Shown: positions 34,160 to 42,793, counted from the first letter of the stretch. The stretch is 43,783 nt of DNA from Streptomyces hainanensis (GCF_004348415.1 NZ_SMKI01000003.1:1-43783), one strand, 5' to 3'. Notes: generated by a model from the sequence alone, not told the origin. Made by a program: numbers and translations.

Positions 34160-35343
34160 GGCCGCTCCTCCTTCTCGGTGGTGAGGCCCGCGCGGTGCAA
34201 CGCGCCGGTGGCCCAGCGCAGTTCGGCCGCCAGGCCGGCGGCGAGCTCGGCGTCGTCGGTCGGCCGGTGTCGCTCGGGCAGCACCGACCAGGTGTAGGTC
34301 TCGACCTCCAGGTGGTCGGTGCGCGCCTCGTCCCCGCCGAACAACTCGCCCAGCGTGCGCTCCAGATGGTCCGTGGTGGTGTCGAGCGGCGGCTCCGGGC
34401 GCTGGTGCAGCGGGGCGTGGAAGTGCACCCGCCAGGGTCCCGCGGCGGGCAGCGGCTCGGGGCCGGTCAGCGCCTCCGGCAGGTCGTCGCGGGCCACCAC
34501 GCCGCCCTCGGCCGGCAGTTCGCGGACCTGGTGCAGGAAGCGGTCCTCGGTGTAGCGGGACAGCGCGGCGCGGGTCTCCGGGTCGGCCGGGGTGGCCGCG
34601 TGCAGGGCCGCCGAGACCTGGGCCTTGACGACGGGCAGGCCGGCCTCGGCGAGCGCGGCCAGGGCGCGGCTCGGGTCCTCGAAGGCGACGGCGAGGTGGC
34701 AGGTGTCGAGGCAGACGCCGATCCGCCGGGTGTCGACGCCGGCCAGCAGCTCGACGGCCTCGTCGACGGTCTCCACGACGCAGCCGGGCTCGGGTTCGAG
34801 CGCGACCCGGACGGTGCGGCCGGTCTCCGCCTCCAGCTTGGCCAACCCCTCGGCCAGCCGGTCGAGTTGGGCTCGGGTGGCGGCGTGCATGCCGGCGTCC
34901 CACGGCTCGCGCCAGGCGAGCGGCACCGTGGAGACGCTGCCCCGGGCGGCGTCGTCGGGCAGCAGCGCGGCCAGCACGCGGGCGCAGTCCAGCGTGTAGC
35001 GCAGCCGCTCATCCTCGGTCCAGTCGGGCCGGTAGACGGCCTTCTTGACCACCGGCGCGTGGAAGCCGCGGTAGGGGAACGCGTTGAGGGTGACGACCTC
35101 GATGCCGTGTTCGTCCAGGGCGCCGCGCAGTCGGTCGAGTTCGGCCGGCTCGGCGGCCAGCCGGGCGGCCAGCGGCGCGGGCAGCCACAGGCCGAGGCCG
35201 AGCCGGTCGGTGCCGAGGCGGGCGCGGACGCCGGCGCCGAAGACGCGGAGTTGGCGGTGCAGCCCCTCGGCGTCCTCGGCGGGGTGGACGTTGGTGCAGT
35301 AGGCGAGGTGCACGCGGGTGCCGTCGCGGTGTCGGAACGTCAT
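34156..35343 (-). CDS. eboE: EboE-type TIM-barrel protein, metabolite traffic family
   Basis: A 395-residue xylose-isomerase-like TIM barrel. It begins HLAYCTNVHPAEDAEGL, the EboE start, and has NAFPYRGFHAP, EPEPGCVVET, GVCLDTCHLAVAFEDP and HFHAPLH, with Glu, Asp and His residues placed as metal ligands. EboE is found with EboA-C in cyanobacteria, pseudomonads and actinobacteria. In Nostoc the ebo genes are needed for a scytonemin precursor to reach the periplasm, but the reaction is unknown. The ATG at 35343 has AAGGAG eight bases upstream. It begins 37 bp after eboB and overlaps the phosphodiesterase gene by ATGA. Confidence 0.87.
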   Translation of the reverse strand: MTFRHRDGTRVHLAYCTNVHPAEDAEGLHRQLRVFGAGVRARLGTDRLGLGLWLPAPLAARLAAEPAELDRLRGALDEHGIEVVTLNAFPYRGFHAPVVKKAVYRPDWTEDERLRYTLDCARVLAALLPDDAARGSVSTVPLAWREPWDAGMHAATRAQLDRLAEGLAKLEAETGRTVRVALEPEPGCVVETVDEAVELLAGVDTRRIGVCLDTCHLAVAFEDPSRALAALAEAGLPVVKAQVSAALHAATPADPETRAALSRYTEDRFLHQVRELPAEGGVVARDDLPEALTGPEPLPAAGPWRVHFHAPLHQRPEPPLDTTTDHLERTLGELFGGDEARTDHLEVETYTWSVLPERHRPTDDAELAAGLAAELRWATGALHRAGLTTEKEERP

Positions 35344-35380
35344 GTCGTCGGCTCCTTCGTTCCTTCGATCCTTCCGGTAC

Positions 35381-36244
35381 TCAGACGGGGCGCTGTCCGC
35401 GCAGGACGGAGTTGCCCTCCCAGGTGGCGGTGGGGTCGGCCGCCTGGGCGTCGTCGAGCAGCAGCCGGCCGCTCTGGGCGTAGAACTCCACGGGGTTGCG
35501 CCACAGCACCCGGTCGACGTCGTCCTCGCCGAACCCGGCGTCGAGCATCGCGCGACCGGTCTTCAGGGTCTTCAGCGGATCGCTGCGCCCCCAGTCGGCC
35601 GCGGAGTTGACGATCATCCGGTCCAGGCCGTACTCGGAGAGCACCTTCACCATCCGGTGCTCGTCCATCTTGGTGTCGGGGTAGATCGAGAAGCCCATCC
35701 AGCAGCCGGCCTCGGCGACCTGGCCCACGGTCACCTCGTTGAGGTGGTCGATCAGCACCATGCCGGGCGGCAGCCCGGAACCGGCGACGAGTTCGAGGCT
35801 GCGGCGGGTGCCCTCGACCTTGTCGCGGTGCGGGGTGTGCACCAGCACGGGCAGGCCGTGTTCGGCGGCGAGGCCGAGGTGGCGGACGAAGACGGTCTCC
35901 TCGGCCTCCGTCATCGCGTCGAACCCGGTCTCGCCGACGGCGACCACGCCGTCCTTGGCCAGGTAGCGGGGCAGCAGGTCCAACACCCCGGCCAGGCGCG
36001 GGTCGTTGGCCTCCTTGGGGTTGAGCGCCACGGTGCAGTGGTGGGTGATGCCGAACTGCGCGGCGCGGAACCGCTCCCAACCGACGAGGCCGTCGAAGTA
36101 GTCGCGGAACGAGCCGACGGAGGTACGGGGTTGGCCGAGCCAGAACGCCGGCTCGGTCACCGCGCGCACGCCGGCGTCGTACATCGCCTGGTAGTCGTCG
36201 GTGGTGCGGGACGTCATGTGGATGTGGGGGTCGAAGATGCGCAT
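35381..36244 (-). CDS. eboB: EboB-type TatD-like metal-dependent hydrolase
   Basis: A 287-residue TIM-barrel hydrolase. Metal-binding motifs are DPHIHM at the N-terminus, GETGFD, VLVHTPHRD, LIDHLNE and NSAADWG near the end, as in TatD/amidohydrolase-type enzymes. The position between eboA and eboE marks it as EboB rather than the general TatD nuclease. Its true substrate in the cluster is unknown. The ATG shares one base with the eboA stop (TGATG), so translation is coupled. Confidence 0.85.
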   Translation of the reverse strand: MRIFDPHIHMTSRTTDDYQAMYDAGVRAVTEPAFWLGQPRTSVGSFRDYFDGLVGWERFRAAQFGITHHCTVALNPKEANDPRLAGVLDLLPRYLAKDGVVAVGETGFDAMTEAEETVFVRHLGLAAEHGLPVLVHTPHRDKVEGTRRSLELVAGSGLPPGMVLIDHLNEVTVGQVAEAGCWMGFSIYPDTKMDEHRMVKVLSEYGLDRMIVNSAADWGRSDPLKTLKTGRAMLDAGFGEDDVDRVLWRNPVEFYAQSGRLLLDDAQAADPTATWEGNSVLRGQRPV

Positions 36245-36912
36245 CAGCGCTCCCCTTCACGCGCTTGTGGATGTTCGGGGTCTTCGGAGGGCTCGGGGCC
36301 CGGGTCGGGGCGGGGTGCGGCGAGGATCCGACGGGCGTCCTCGGGGACGGTGCGGCCGGCGGCCTCCCGTTCGGCGGTGAAGTCCGCCGTCATGCGGACG
36401 AGTTCGCTGTCGACGCGGTCGGCCCAGTCGGTGACGGCCGCCAACGGCACGCCGACGAACAGGCACTTGAGCACGCCGTGCCGCCAGGCGTCGGCGCCGA
36501 GGTGTCGGGCGGCGAACCGGCCCATGGCGGCGGCGATCAGCCGCGGGTCGTTGCTGCGGAGCGCGTCCTCGACGAGCCGGCGCCCGACCCGCGGGTCGAC
36601 GGCGTCGAGTCGGTCGAGGGCGCGGAGCACGGCACGCCGCTCGTCCCCGTCGCCCTCCTCGTACAACTCCGTGAGGAGCGCGGCGAGTTGGTTCGTGTCC
36701 AGCCGGCCGGAGCCGGCCGCGGCGGCGAGCAGGGTGACGCGGGCGTCGTCCTCGACGCGGAGGGTCAGCAGTCCGTCCCGGTCGGCCGGGTCGGTCGGGC
36801 CCCGGCCGACCAGCCGCGCGACGGCGGGGAACAGCGTCGGCAGCTGGTTCGGGTGCTCGGTGACCCGGGTGACGAGCTCGGCGAGCCGCGCCGCGGCGGC
36901 GGGAGTCGTCAT
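36244..36912 (-). CDS. eboA: EboA-domain protein
   Basis: A 222-residue soluble, mostly helical protein of the EboA family, with no catalytic motif known to me. Helical repeats run to about residue 185 (RRAVLRALDRLDAVDPRVGRRLVEDALRSNDPRLIAAAMG, then AWRHGVLKCLFVGVPL). The cysteine-containing KCLFVG segment is typical of the family. The end is Pro/Glu-rich and disordered. It overlaps the upstream isomerase by ATGA and eboB by one base. Its helical-repeat look suggests a scaffold or carrier role, which is inference. Confidence 0.85.
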   Translation of the reverse strand: MTTPAAAARLAELVTRVTEHPNQLPTLFPAVARLVGRGPTDPADRDGLLTLRVEDDARVTLLAAAAGSGRLDTNQLAALLTELYEEGDGDERRAVLRALDRLDAVDPRVGRRLVEDALRSNDPRLIAAAMGRFAARHLGADAWRHGVLKCLFVGVPLAAVTDWADRVDSELVRMTADFTAEREAAGRTVPEDARRILAAPRPDPGPEPSEDPEHPQAREGER

Positions 36913-37754
36913 CGGGCCGCCTCCGCCTTGCGCAGCGCCTCGAGCGCGCGGGCCGCGACGGTGGGCGCGGCGTGCGCGTGCCGGGGCAGTTCGACGGCGA
37001 CGAGCCCGCGGTACCCGACCTCGCGCAGCGCGTCGAGGGCGGCGGGCAGGTCGATCTCGCCGTCCCCGAACTCCAGGTGTTCGTGCGTCCCGCGCCGCAT
37101 GTCGTCCGCCTGCACGTTGGCGAGCAGCGGGCCGACGTCGCGGACGCAGTCGGCGGTCGACGCGTCCTCGTTGCACACGGTGTGCCCGAGGTCGATGGTC
37201 ACGCACAGCGCGGGCGGGTCGCCGAGCCGACGGCGCAGCTCGGCGACGCCGGCGAGGGTGTCGACGAACATGCCGGGCTCGGGCTCGAACGCGCAGCGCA
37301 CGTGGTGCCGTTCGGCGGCCTCCAGCACCCGGGCGGTGCCGGCGGTGAGCCGCCGCCAGCCCTCCTCCTCCGAGGTGCCGGCGGGCAGCGTGCCGGACCA
37401 GAACGAGACGGCCTCGGCGCCGAGGTCGGCGGCGACCCGCACGGCGCGTTCGAGGTAGTCGACGCGGAGGTCGCGGCCGTCGGCGGAGACGAGCGTCGGC
37501 TCGTGCTTGTGCCAGGGATCCAGGACGTAGCGGGCCCCGGTCTCGACGACGACGCCGAGCCCGAGATCGTCGAGTCTGCGCGCCAACGCGGCTGTGCGGG
37601 CGGCGAGTTCGGGCGCGAACGGGTCCAGGTGCGGATGGTCGAGGGTCAGCGCGACACCGTCGTAGCCGAGGCCGGCGATGACGGCCAGGGCCTCGTCGAG
37701 GCGGTGGTTGGCGAAGCCGTTGGTGCCGTAGCCGAAGCGGAGTTCCGTGGTCAT
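36909..37754 (-). CDS. TIM-barrel sugar-phosphate isomerase/epimerase of the ebo cluster
   Basis: A 281-residue AP-endonuclease-2-like TIM barrel. It starts RFGYGTNGFANHRLDEALAV and has GVALTLDHPHLDPF, CAFEPEPGMFVDT, CVTIDLGHTVCNED, NVQADDMRRGTHEHLEFGDGEID and VAVELPRHAH, giving Glu, Asp, His and Glu residues at the usual metal sites. Such enzymes move keto or hydroxyl groups in sugars or cyclitols. It is translationally coupled at both ends (ATGA with eboC before it and with eboA after it). It is the second of three sugar-isomerase-like barrels in this operon and its neighbour. Confidence 0.88.
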   Translation of the reverse strand: MTTELRFGYGTNGFANHRLDEALAVIAGLGYDGVALTLDHPHLDPFAPELAARTAALARRLDDLGLGVVVETGARYVLDPWHKHEPTLVSADGRDLRVDYLERAVRVAADLGAEAVSFWSGTLPAGTSEEEGWRRLTAGTARVLEAAERHHVRCAFEPEPGMFVDTLAGVAELRRRLGDPPALCVTIDLGHTVCNEDASTADCVRDVGPLLANVQADDMRRGTHEHLEFGDGEIDLPAALDALREVGYRGLVAVELPRHAHAAPTVAARALEALRKAEAAR

Positions 37755-39202
37755 GTGGGCGAGACCCTTCGGGAGGCGAGACGGGCGAGCGGGCCGAGCG
37801 CCGACAACGCGGCCGCGGCGGCCGGCGCCCCGGCGCCGGCGAGCAGCGCGGCCTGCAACCTGATGCCGCCACGCACCCCCGTCCCGGTCGCGGCCCGCAC
37901 CACGCCGGCGTCCCCCGCCGCCCGCGCGGCGGCCAACTGCGCCCGCCCGACGCCTCCGACGTACCAGGCGACGGCCACGGCCGTCGCGCCGACCGCGACG
38001 ACGGGCGGCGTCGCGACACGGGCGGCGGCCGCGCCGCCGGGTGGGCCGGTGGTGGTGCCGGCAGCGAGCCGCGCGGCGACTTCCGCGCCGCGGGCGGGCG
38101 CCGCTAGGCGCTCAACGCCCGCGCGCAGCGCCGGCAGGGCCCCACGAAGGCCCGTGGCGGCCCCGGCGCGGGCCGCAGGCGGGCTGGCAGCCCGCGCGGC
38201 GCGCGGCGCCCGCACAGCGCCGCGTGCGGCCTCCGCCGCCGCGACGGCGACCGCCGCCGCCGAACCGGCGGCGCCGGCACGCGGCGCGGGCCGAGAGAGG
38301 TCCGCGGAGCCGGCGGCGCCGGCACGCGGCGCGGCCACGGTCGCGCGAACGCCCGCGGCGGCTCCGCCGCCCCGCGAACCGGTGGATGTGCCGGCGGCAG
38401 GCCGCCTGCCGCCCCGGGGGCCGGCAGGCGCGGGGGCCGCAAGGCGCTCGACGCCCGCGCGCAGCGCGGCCAACGCGGCCCGCGCGCCCCTGGCGGCCCC
38501 GCCGCCGGCCGCACGCGTGCCCGGGGCGCGCGAGGGCGGCGGTGGGCCGCCCGCGGCCGCTGCCGCCGCGACGGCGGCGCCCGGCTGACGGGCCGTCCTG
38601 GCCGCGCCGAGCGCGGCCAGGACGGTGGCCGCGGTCGTGCCGGCGAGGGCCGCGGCGACCGTGAAGCGGCCGGCGCCGTGGACCTCGCCACGGCTGAGGG
38701 TCGTGACGCCCGCCGTGTGGGTGGCGACGGCGAGCGCCGGCAGCGCGGCGGCGGAGGCGTTGCCGCCGGCGCCGAGCAGGACGTCGAGGCCACGGGCGGC
38801 GGCCATGAACGCGGGGCCCGCCGCGTTGCGTTGGGCCCACAGGTCGTAGGCCCAGACCGTCGCGGCCAGCGGCACCGCGACCCGCAGGGCGCGCCGGCCG
38901 CCGGCCACCGCGGCGAGGCCGAGGCCGGCGGCGGTCAGCCCGGCCGCGAGGCCCAGGGCCTCGAAGGCGTCGACGCGCCCGGACGGGATCGGCCGTTCGG
39001 GCCGCTCCCGCGCGTCCAGGTCCGCGTCGGCGAAGTCGTTGAGGGCCATGCCCGCCAGGTAGAGGCAGGCGGAGGCGGCCGGCGCCGCCCACGTGCGGCG
39101 GCCGTAGGGCCAGCCGGCCGACACCGCGCCGGCCAGGCTGTCGCCCGGAACGGTCAACGCGGCCGGCAGCCGGACGAGTTCGGCGGCGTCACGGAGCTTC
39201 AC
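37751..39202 (-). CDS. eboC: EboC / SCO3242-type UbiA prenyltransferase with large low-complexity insertion
   Basis: A 483-residue polytopic membrane protein of the UbiA prenyltransferase family. The first ~200 residues are normal: helices plus the aspartate-rich motif NDFADADLDARERPERPIPSG (about residues 55-75) that binds prenyl diphosphate through magnesium. Residues ~200-390 are an Ala/Gly/Arg/Pro-rich insertion with internal duplications. The C-terminal ~90 residues (VVAVGATAVAVAWYVGG, GGIRLQAALLAGAG, LARLASRRVSPT) return to the family pattern. Usual members are about 300 residues. The GTG overlaps the cyclase stop as GTGA. It probably joins a polyprenyl or other lipid chain to the cluster's metabolite. 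Confidence 0.85.
   Translation of the reverse strand: MKLRDAAELVRLPAALTVPGDSLAGAVSAGWPYGRRTWAAPAASACLYLAGMALNDFADADLDARERPERPIPSGRVDAFEALGLAAGLTAAGLGLAAVAGGRRALRVAVPLAATVWAYDLWAQRNAAGPAFMAAARGLDVLLGAGGNASAAALPALAVATHTAGVTTLSRGEVHGAGRFTVAAALAGTTAATVLAALGAARTARQPGAAVAAAAAAGGPPPPSRAPGTRAAGGGAARGARAALAALRAGVERLAAPAPAGPRGGRRPAAGTSTGSRGGGAAAGVRATVAAPRAGAAGSADLSRPAPRAGAAGSAAAVAVAAAEAARGAVRAPRAARAASPPAARAGAATGLRGALPALRAGVERLAAPARGAEVAARLAAGTTTGPPGGAAAARVATPPVVAVGATAVAVAWYVGGVGRAQLAAARAAGDAGVVRAATGTGVRGGIRLQAALLAGAGAPAAAAALSALGPLARLASRRVSPT
38054..38477 (-). repeat. Direct repeats inside the eboC insertion
   Basis: An approximately 85-bp unit coding RAGVERLAAPA...AAGT(S/T)TG occurs at about 38389-38477 and again at about 38054-38138. 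Between them a 25-bp identical block occurs at 38265 and 38310 (45-bp period, coding APRAGAAGSA twice). Confidence 0.8.
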
Positions 39203-40404
39203 GCCCGCTCCCCGAGCGTCGCGCACCAGGCGGTGAGGGCGCGCCACTGGGTGCCCAGGTCGTGGGCGACGTCGTCGCCCGCCGGGTCCTTGAAGAAGAA
39301 GCCCAGGGCGGCGAGCGGGCCGGTCTCGCCGGCGGCCTGGGCGCGCGCGGTCAGCCGCACCAGGTCGAGCACCAGCGGCGCGGCGAGCGCCGAGTCGCAG
39401 CCGCTCCAGGTGAACTGGAGCTGCATCCGGGTGCCGAGGAAGCCCTCGAAGGAGACGTGGTCCCAGGCGGTCTTCCAGTCGCCGAGGTCGGCGACGTAGT
39501 CGATGTGCATCGGACCGTCGACGGGGTGGCCGAGGATCGCCTCCAGGCCCTGGCCCTTGGTGCGCAGCTTGCTCTCGGCGGCCGCCGGGTCGGCGAGGGT
39601 GCGGCCGTCGCCGCCGCCCAGGAGGTTGACGGAGGTCCAGGACCGCACCGTCAGGGCGCGGCTGGCGAACATCGGGGCGAGCGCGGACTTGAGCAGCGTC
39701 TCGCCGGTCTTGCCGTCCGAGCCGGCCCACGGCAGGCCCTCGCGGGCGGCGAGTTGGACGAGCGCGGCGGGGCGCGGCCCCGGGCTGGGGGTGAAGGCGA
39801 CGACGGGGCAGCCGGCCCGGTAGGCGGCGTAGGCGTAGAGCGAGGACGCCGACAGCGGCGACTCCCCCGCGTCCAGGGCCCGTTCGAGCTGGTCGAGGTC
39901 GCGCAGCGCCGCCGTGTCGGGGGCCGGCGGCTCGGTGCTCGACACGTCCACGACGACGACCCGGTCGAGGCCGTGCCGGTCCCGGAAGGCGACGATGTCG
40001 TCCCGGATGCGGCGGGCGGCCGCCCGCTGGGTCTCCCCGCCGGGTCCGGCGCCGGGGCGTATTCGGCCGTCGGCCTCGGCGAGTTCGGCGCTGAGCGCGC
40101 GGGCGAGGTGGGCCGGGAAGACGCCGCCCGCGGCCAGTTCCTCGGCCCGCTTGGCCAGCGAGCCGTGCCCCAACTCGTGGCCGCCGGTGATGAGTTCGCC
40201 GAGCGCCGGCGGTCGGGCGACGGCGACCTCCGGCAGTTCCGCGACGCAGCCGTCGGGTGAGCCGAGCCCGGCGCGCAGCGCGAGGGTGCCCACGGTGGCG
40301 GTGGTGGCCACCGAGCCCCGGGCGCCGACGAACCAGGCCCCGACGCGCGGCGTGAGCGAGGAGGAGGGAGGCGACGAGGAAGACGGCTGAGGGTGCGGGG
40401 ACAT
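39199..40404 (-). CDS. Inositol-3-phosphate synthase family protein
   Basis: A 401-residue member of the myo-inositol-1-phosphate synthase family, which cyclises glucose-6-phosphate using NAD. The NAD loop is VGARGSVATT (about residues 31-40). The active-site region is visible as WAGSDGKTGETLLKS, LLGGGDGRTL, YVADLGDWKTAWDHV and the signature DSALAAPLVLDLVRL. It is the longer, archaeal-like form and not the usual actinobacterial Ino1. The ATG at 40404 has CAGGAGG eight bases upstream; a reading from 40464 would run through a hairpin. It is the first gene of the seven-gene ebo-like operon. Its product could be inositol phosphate or another cyclitol phosphate. Confidence 0.85.
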   Translation of the reverse strand: MSPHPQPSSSSPPSSSLTPRVGAWFVGARGSVATTATVGTLALRAGLGSPDGCVAELPEVAVARPPALGELITGGHELGHGSLAKRAEELAAGGVFPAHLARALSAELAEADGRIRPGAGPGGETQRAAARRIRDDIVAFRDRHGLDRVVVVDVSSTEPPAPDTAALRDLDQLERALDAGESPLSASSLYAYAAYRAGCPVVAFTPSPGPRPAALVQLAAREGLPWAGSDGKTGETLLKSALAPMFASRALTVRSWTSVNLLGGGDGRTLADPAAAESKLRTKGQGLEAILGHPVDGPMHIDYVADLGDWKTAWDHVSFEGFLGTRMQLQFTWSGCDSALAAPLVLDLVRLTARAQAAGETGPLAALGFFFKDPAGDDVAHDLGTQWRALTAWCATLGERA

Positions 40405-40440
40405 GTCTGCTGACCTCCTGAAGGGTGTTTCCATGGGGTT

Positions 40441-40483
40441 GCCCCGGCCGGGCCCCGGTGTCACACCGGGGCCCGGCCGGGGC
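40441..40483 (-). terminator. Perfect 21-bp hairpin before the ebo-like operon
   Basis: Arms 40441-40461 and 40463-40483 are complementary around a single C. It starts 14 bp after the PQQ-enzyme stop and ends 36 bp before the cyclase ATG, so a separate operon promoter would have almost no room. Terminator or attenuator. Confidence 0.8.
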
Positions 40484-40497
40484 TCACCCGCGCCCGG

Positions 40498-42615
40498 TCA
40501 GAACACCGGGTTGAGGGCGACCTCGGCGGTGCCGGTGAGCGGGGGAAGCCCGTTCACGCCGGGGTCGGTGTAGCTGGCGGTGAACACGCCCAGGAGGTTG
40601 TCGTGCTCCGGGTCGTGCGAGTCGTCGAGCGCGGTCGTGATCGTGCCCGTGCAGCCACGGGCGGTGGTGAGGGCGTGGGCGTGGTCGTCATGCCCCAGGC
40701 TGTAGGTCACGGAGACCCGGGAGCAGTCGATCGGCTGGTCGTCGGCGACGGTCACCTCGAAGGGGATCGTGTCGCCGAAGGAGAACTCCTGGCCGGTGGT
40801 CGGGGTGACGAAGGAGACCTCGGGCACCTGGTTGCCGATGACGATCCGCACGTCGGCCGAGGCGGCCCGGCCGGTCCGGTCGGTGACCCGCACGGAGGCC
40901 CGGTAGACGCCGTCCTCGGTGTAGGTGAAGCTCGGGTTGGCCTCCCGGGAGTCGATCCGGCCGTCCACGTCGAAGTCCCAGGCGTAGCGCAGCCGGTCGC
41001 CGTCCGGGTCGGTGGTGCCCTCGCTGGAGAAGTTGACGGTCAGCGGCGCCTGGCCGCCCGTGACGTCCGCCGAGATCTGCGGCACCGGGGTGCGGTTGCC
41101 GTCGCCGACGTAGTCGATGCGGGCGAGCTGGGCCTCCGGGTTCTGGGCGAAGTACCCCTTGCCGTACTCGAGGACGTAGAGCGCGCCGTCCGGGCCGAAC
41201 TCCATGTCGATCAGCGAGGAGAAGTCGACGTCGGCCAGCACCTCCTCGATGCCGGAGAGGTTGTTCCCGCGGTCGAGGTCGATCCCCCAGACGCGGTCGC
41301 GGGTGAACTCGTAGAACAGCGCCTGTCCGTCGTACTCCTGGGGCCAGGCACGGGAGTTGGGCCGGTTGGCGACCCGACGCTCGTACTCGTAGGCGGGGCC
41401 GGCCATCGGGCCGATGCCGCCGGTGCCGAGCACCGGGAACTCCGCCGACTCGCCGTAGCCGAACCACACCTGCGGCTGCGCCACGGGGGGCAGTTCACGG
41501 AGTCCGGTGTTGCGCGGCGAGTCGTTCACCGGCGCCGCGCAGTCGAAGGTCTCGCCCGACGTGTTGGTGGCGAAGTCGTAGTCGACGTAGGGAAGTTCGG
41601 GGGTGACGCAGTAGGGCCAGCCGTGGTTGCCGGCGCGGGTCGCCGAGAACCACTTGCCGGTGCCCGCCGGCCCGCGCGCCGGGTCGTCGGCGCGTGCGTC
41701 GGGCGAGTAGTCGGCGATGTACAGCGCGTCCGTCTGCGGGTCGATCTCGATCCGGAACGGGTTGCGCAGGCCCATCAGGTAGATCTCGGGCCTGGCGCCC
41801 TCGGTGCCGGGCCGGAACAGGTTGCCGCGCGGGACGGAGTAGGAGCCGTCCCGGTTGACCTTGATCCGCAGCACCTTGCCGCGCAGGTCGTTGGTGTTGG
41901 CGGAGCTGCGCTGGGCGTCGTAGGCGGGGTTGCTGTTGGCCCGCTCGTCGATCGGGGTGTAGCCGCCGGAGGAGAACGGGTTGGTGTCGTCACCGGTGGC
42001 CAGGTACAGGTTGCCGGCGCGGTCGAAGACGATGTCGCCGCCGACGTGGCAGCAGATGCCGCGGTCGGCCGGGACGTCGAGGATCTCCTGCTCGGTCGAC
42101 AGGTCGAGCGTGTCGCCGCGCAGCTGGAAGCGGGAGAGCCGGGTGACGCCCTCGAACGGCTCGAAGTCCTCGGGGTCGCCGGTCAGGGGCGCGTCGCCCT
42201 CGTTGACGTTGGGGGTGGTCGGGTCGTCGAGGGGGGTGTCCATCGGCGGCGCGTAGTACAGGTAGACCCAGCTGTTGGAGCGGCCGTTGAAGCCGGGGTC
42301 GACGGCTATGCTCTGCAGGCCCTCCTCGTCGTGCGCGTACACGTCGATCTCGGCCGCGAGCGTGTTGAGGCCGTTGTCGGGGTTGTTGATCCACACCTGC
42401 CCGTTGCGGGTGGTGTGCATCGCTCTGCCGTCGGGGAGCACGGCGAGGTCGATGGGTTCGCCGGGCGTTCTGTTGAGGGTGACCTTCTGGAACTCGGAGG
42501 TCGAGGGCTCGGTGGGGGGGTGCTCGTGGCCCTCGTGGGCGTAGGCGACAGCGGGTACGCTCAACAGCGCGGTCGCCATCACCGCCACGAGGGTCGGCAT
42601 GGTTTTCCTTCGCAT
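40498..42615 (-). CDS. Secreted PQQ-type sugar dehydrogenase with PKD domain
   Basis: A 705-residue secreted protein with a signal peptide (MRRKTMPTLVAVMATALLSVPAVAYA region), a His-rich HEGHEH start and a six-bladed propeller of the soluble glucose/sorbosone dehydrogenase type. CCHVGGDIVFDRAGNLYLATGDD and YLMGLRNPFRIEIDP match its active-site loops. A PKD domain follows at about residues 530-620 (APLTVNFSSEGTTDPDGDRLRYAWDFDVDG), then a beta-rich C-terminal region. It should oxidise a sugar or polyol outside the cell using PQQ; no PQQ synthesis gene is in view, so the cofactor is unproven. The ATG at 42615 has GAGG upstream. A strong hairpin follows. Confidence 0.85.
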   Translation of the reverse strand: MRRKTMPTLVAVMATALLSVPAVAYAHEGHEHPPTEPSTSEFQKVTLNRTPGEPIDLAVLPDGRAMHTTRNGQVWINNPDNGLNTLAAEIDVYAHDEEGLQSIAVDPGFNGRSNSWVYLYYAPPMDTPLDDPTTPNVNEGDAPLTGDPEDFEPFEGVTRLSRFQLRGDTLDLSTEQEILDVPADRGICCHVGGDIVFDRAGNLYLATGDDTNPFSSGGYTPIDERANSNPAYDAQRSSANTNDLRGKVLRIKVNRDGSYSVPRGNLFRPGTEGARPEIYLMGLRNPFRIEIDPQTDALYIADYSPDARADDPARGPAGTGKWFSATRAGNHGWPYCVTPELPYVDYDFATNTSGETFDCAAPVNDSPRNTGLRELPPVAQPQVWFGYGESAEFPVLGTGGIGPMAGPAYEYERRVANRPNSRAWPQEYDGQALFYEFTRDRVWGIDLDRGNNLSGIEEVLADVDFSSLIDMEFGPDGALYVLEYGKGYFAQNPEAQLARIDYVGDGNRTPVPQISADVTGGQAPLTVNFSSEGTTDPDGDRLRYAWDFDVDGRIDSREANPSFTYTEDGVYRASVRVTDRTGRAASADVRIVIGNQVPEVSFVTPTTGQEFSFGDTIPFEVTVADDQPIDCSRVSVTYSLGHDDHAHALTTARGCTGTITTALDDSHDPEHDNLLGVFTASYTDPGVNGLPPLTGTAEVALNPVF

Positions 42616-42690
42616 TGCTACCTCTTCGTGCGCGAATGGCCGACGGTTCGTTGCCCGTGCCGCTCGTGCCAGCGAGACGGCAGGGCCTTG

Positions 42691-42721
42691 CCTGGTGGCG
42701 GCCGGAGCGGCCGCCACCAGG
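42691..42721 (-). terminator. Perfect 13-bp hairpin after the Tat-exported isomerase gene
   Basis: CCTGGTGGCGGCC and GGCCGCCACCAGG with the loop GGAGC, in the gap before the PQQ-enzyme gene. Classic GC-rich actinobacterial terminator. Confidence 0.75.
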
Positions 42722-42793
42722 AGCGAGGGGGGTGCGTGGGGGGAGTGCGGCTGGTGTCGAAGGGGTCAGCCCGGGCGCGCGGCCCGGACCGCG

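Noticed and set aside
35381..36244. General TatD DNase
   Set aside because: The metal motifs agree, but position between eboA and eboE with coupled translation marks it as EboB.
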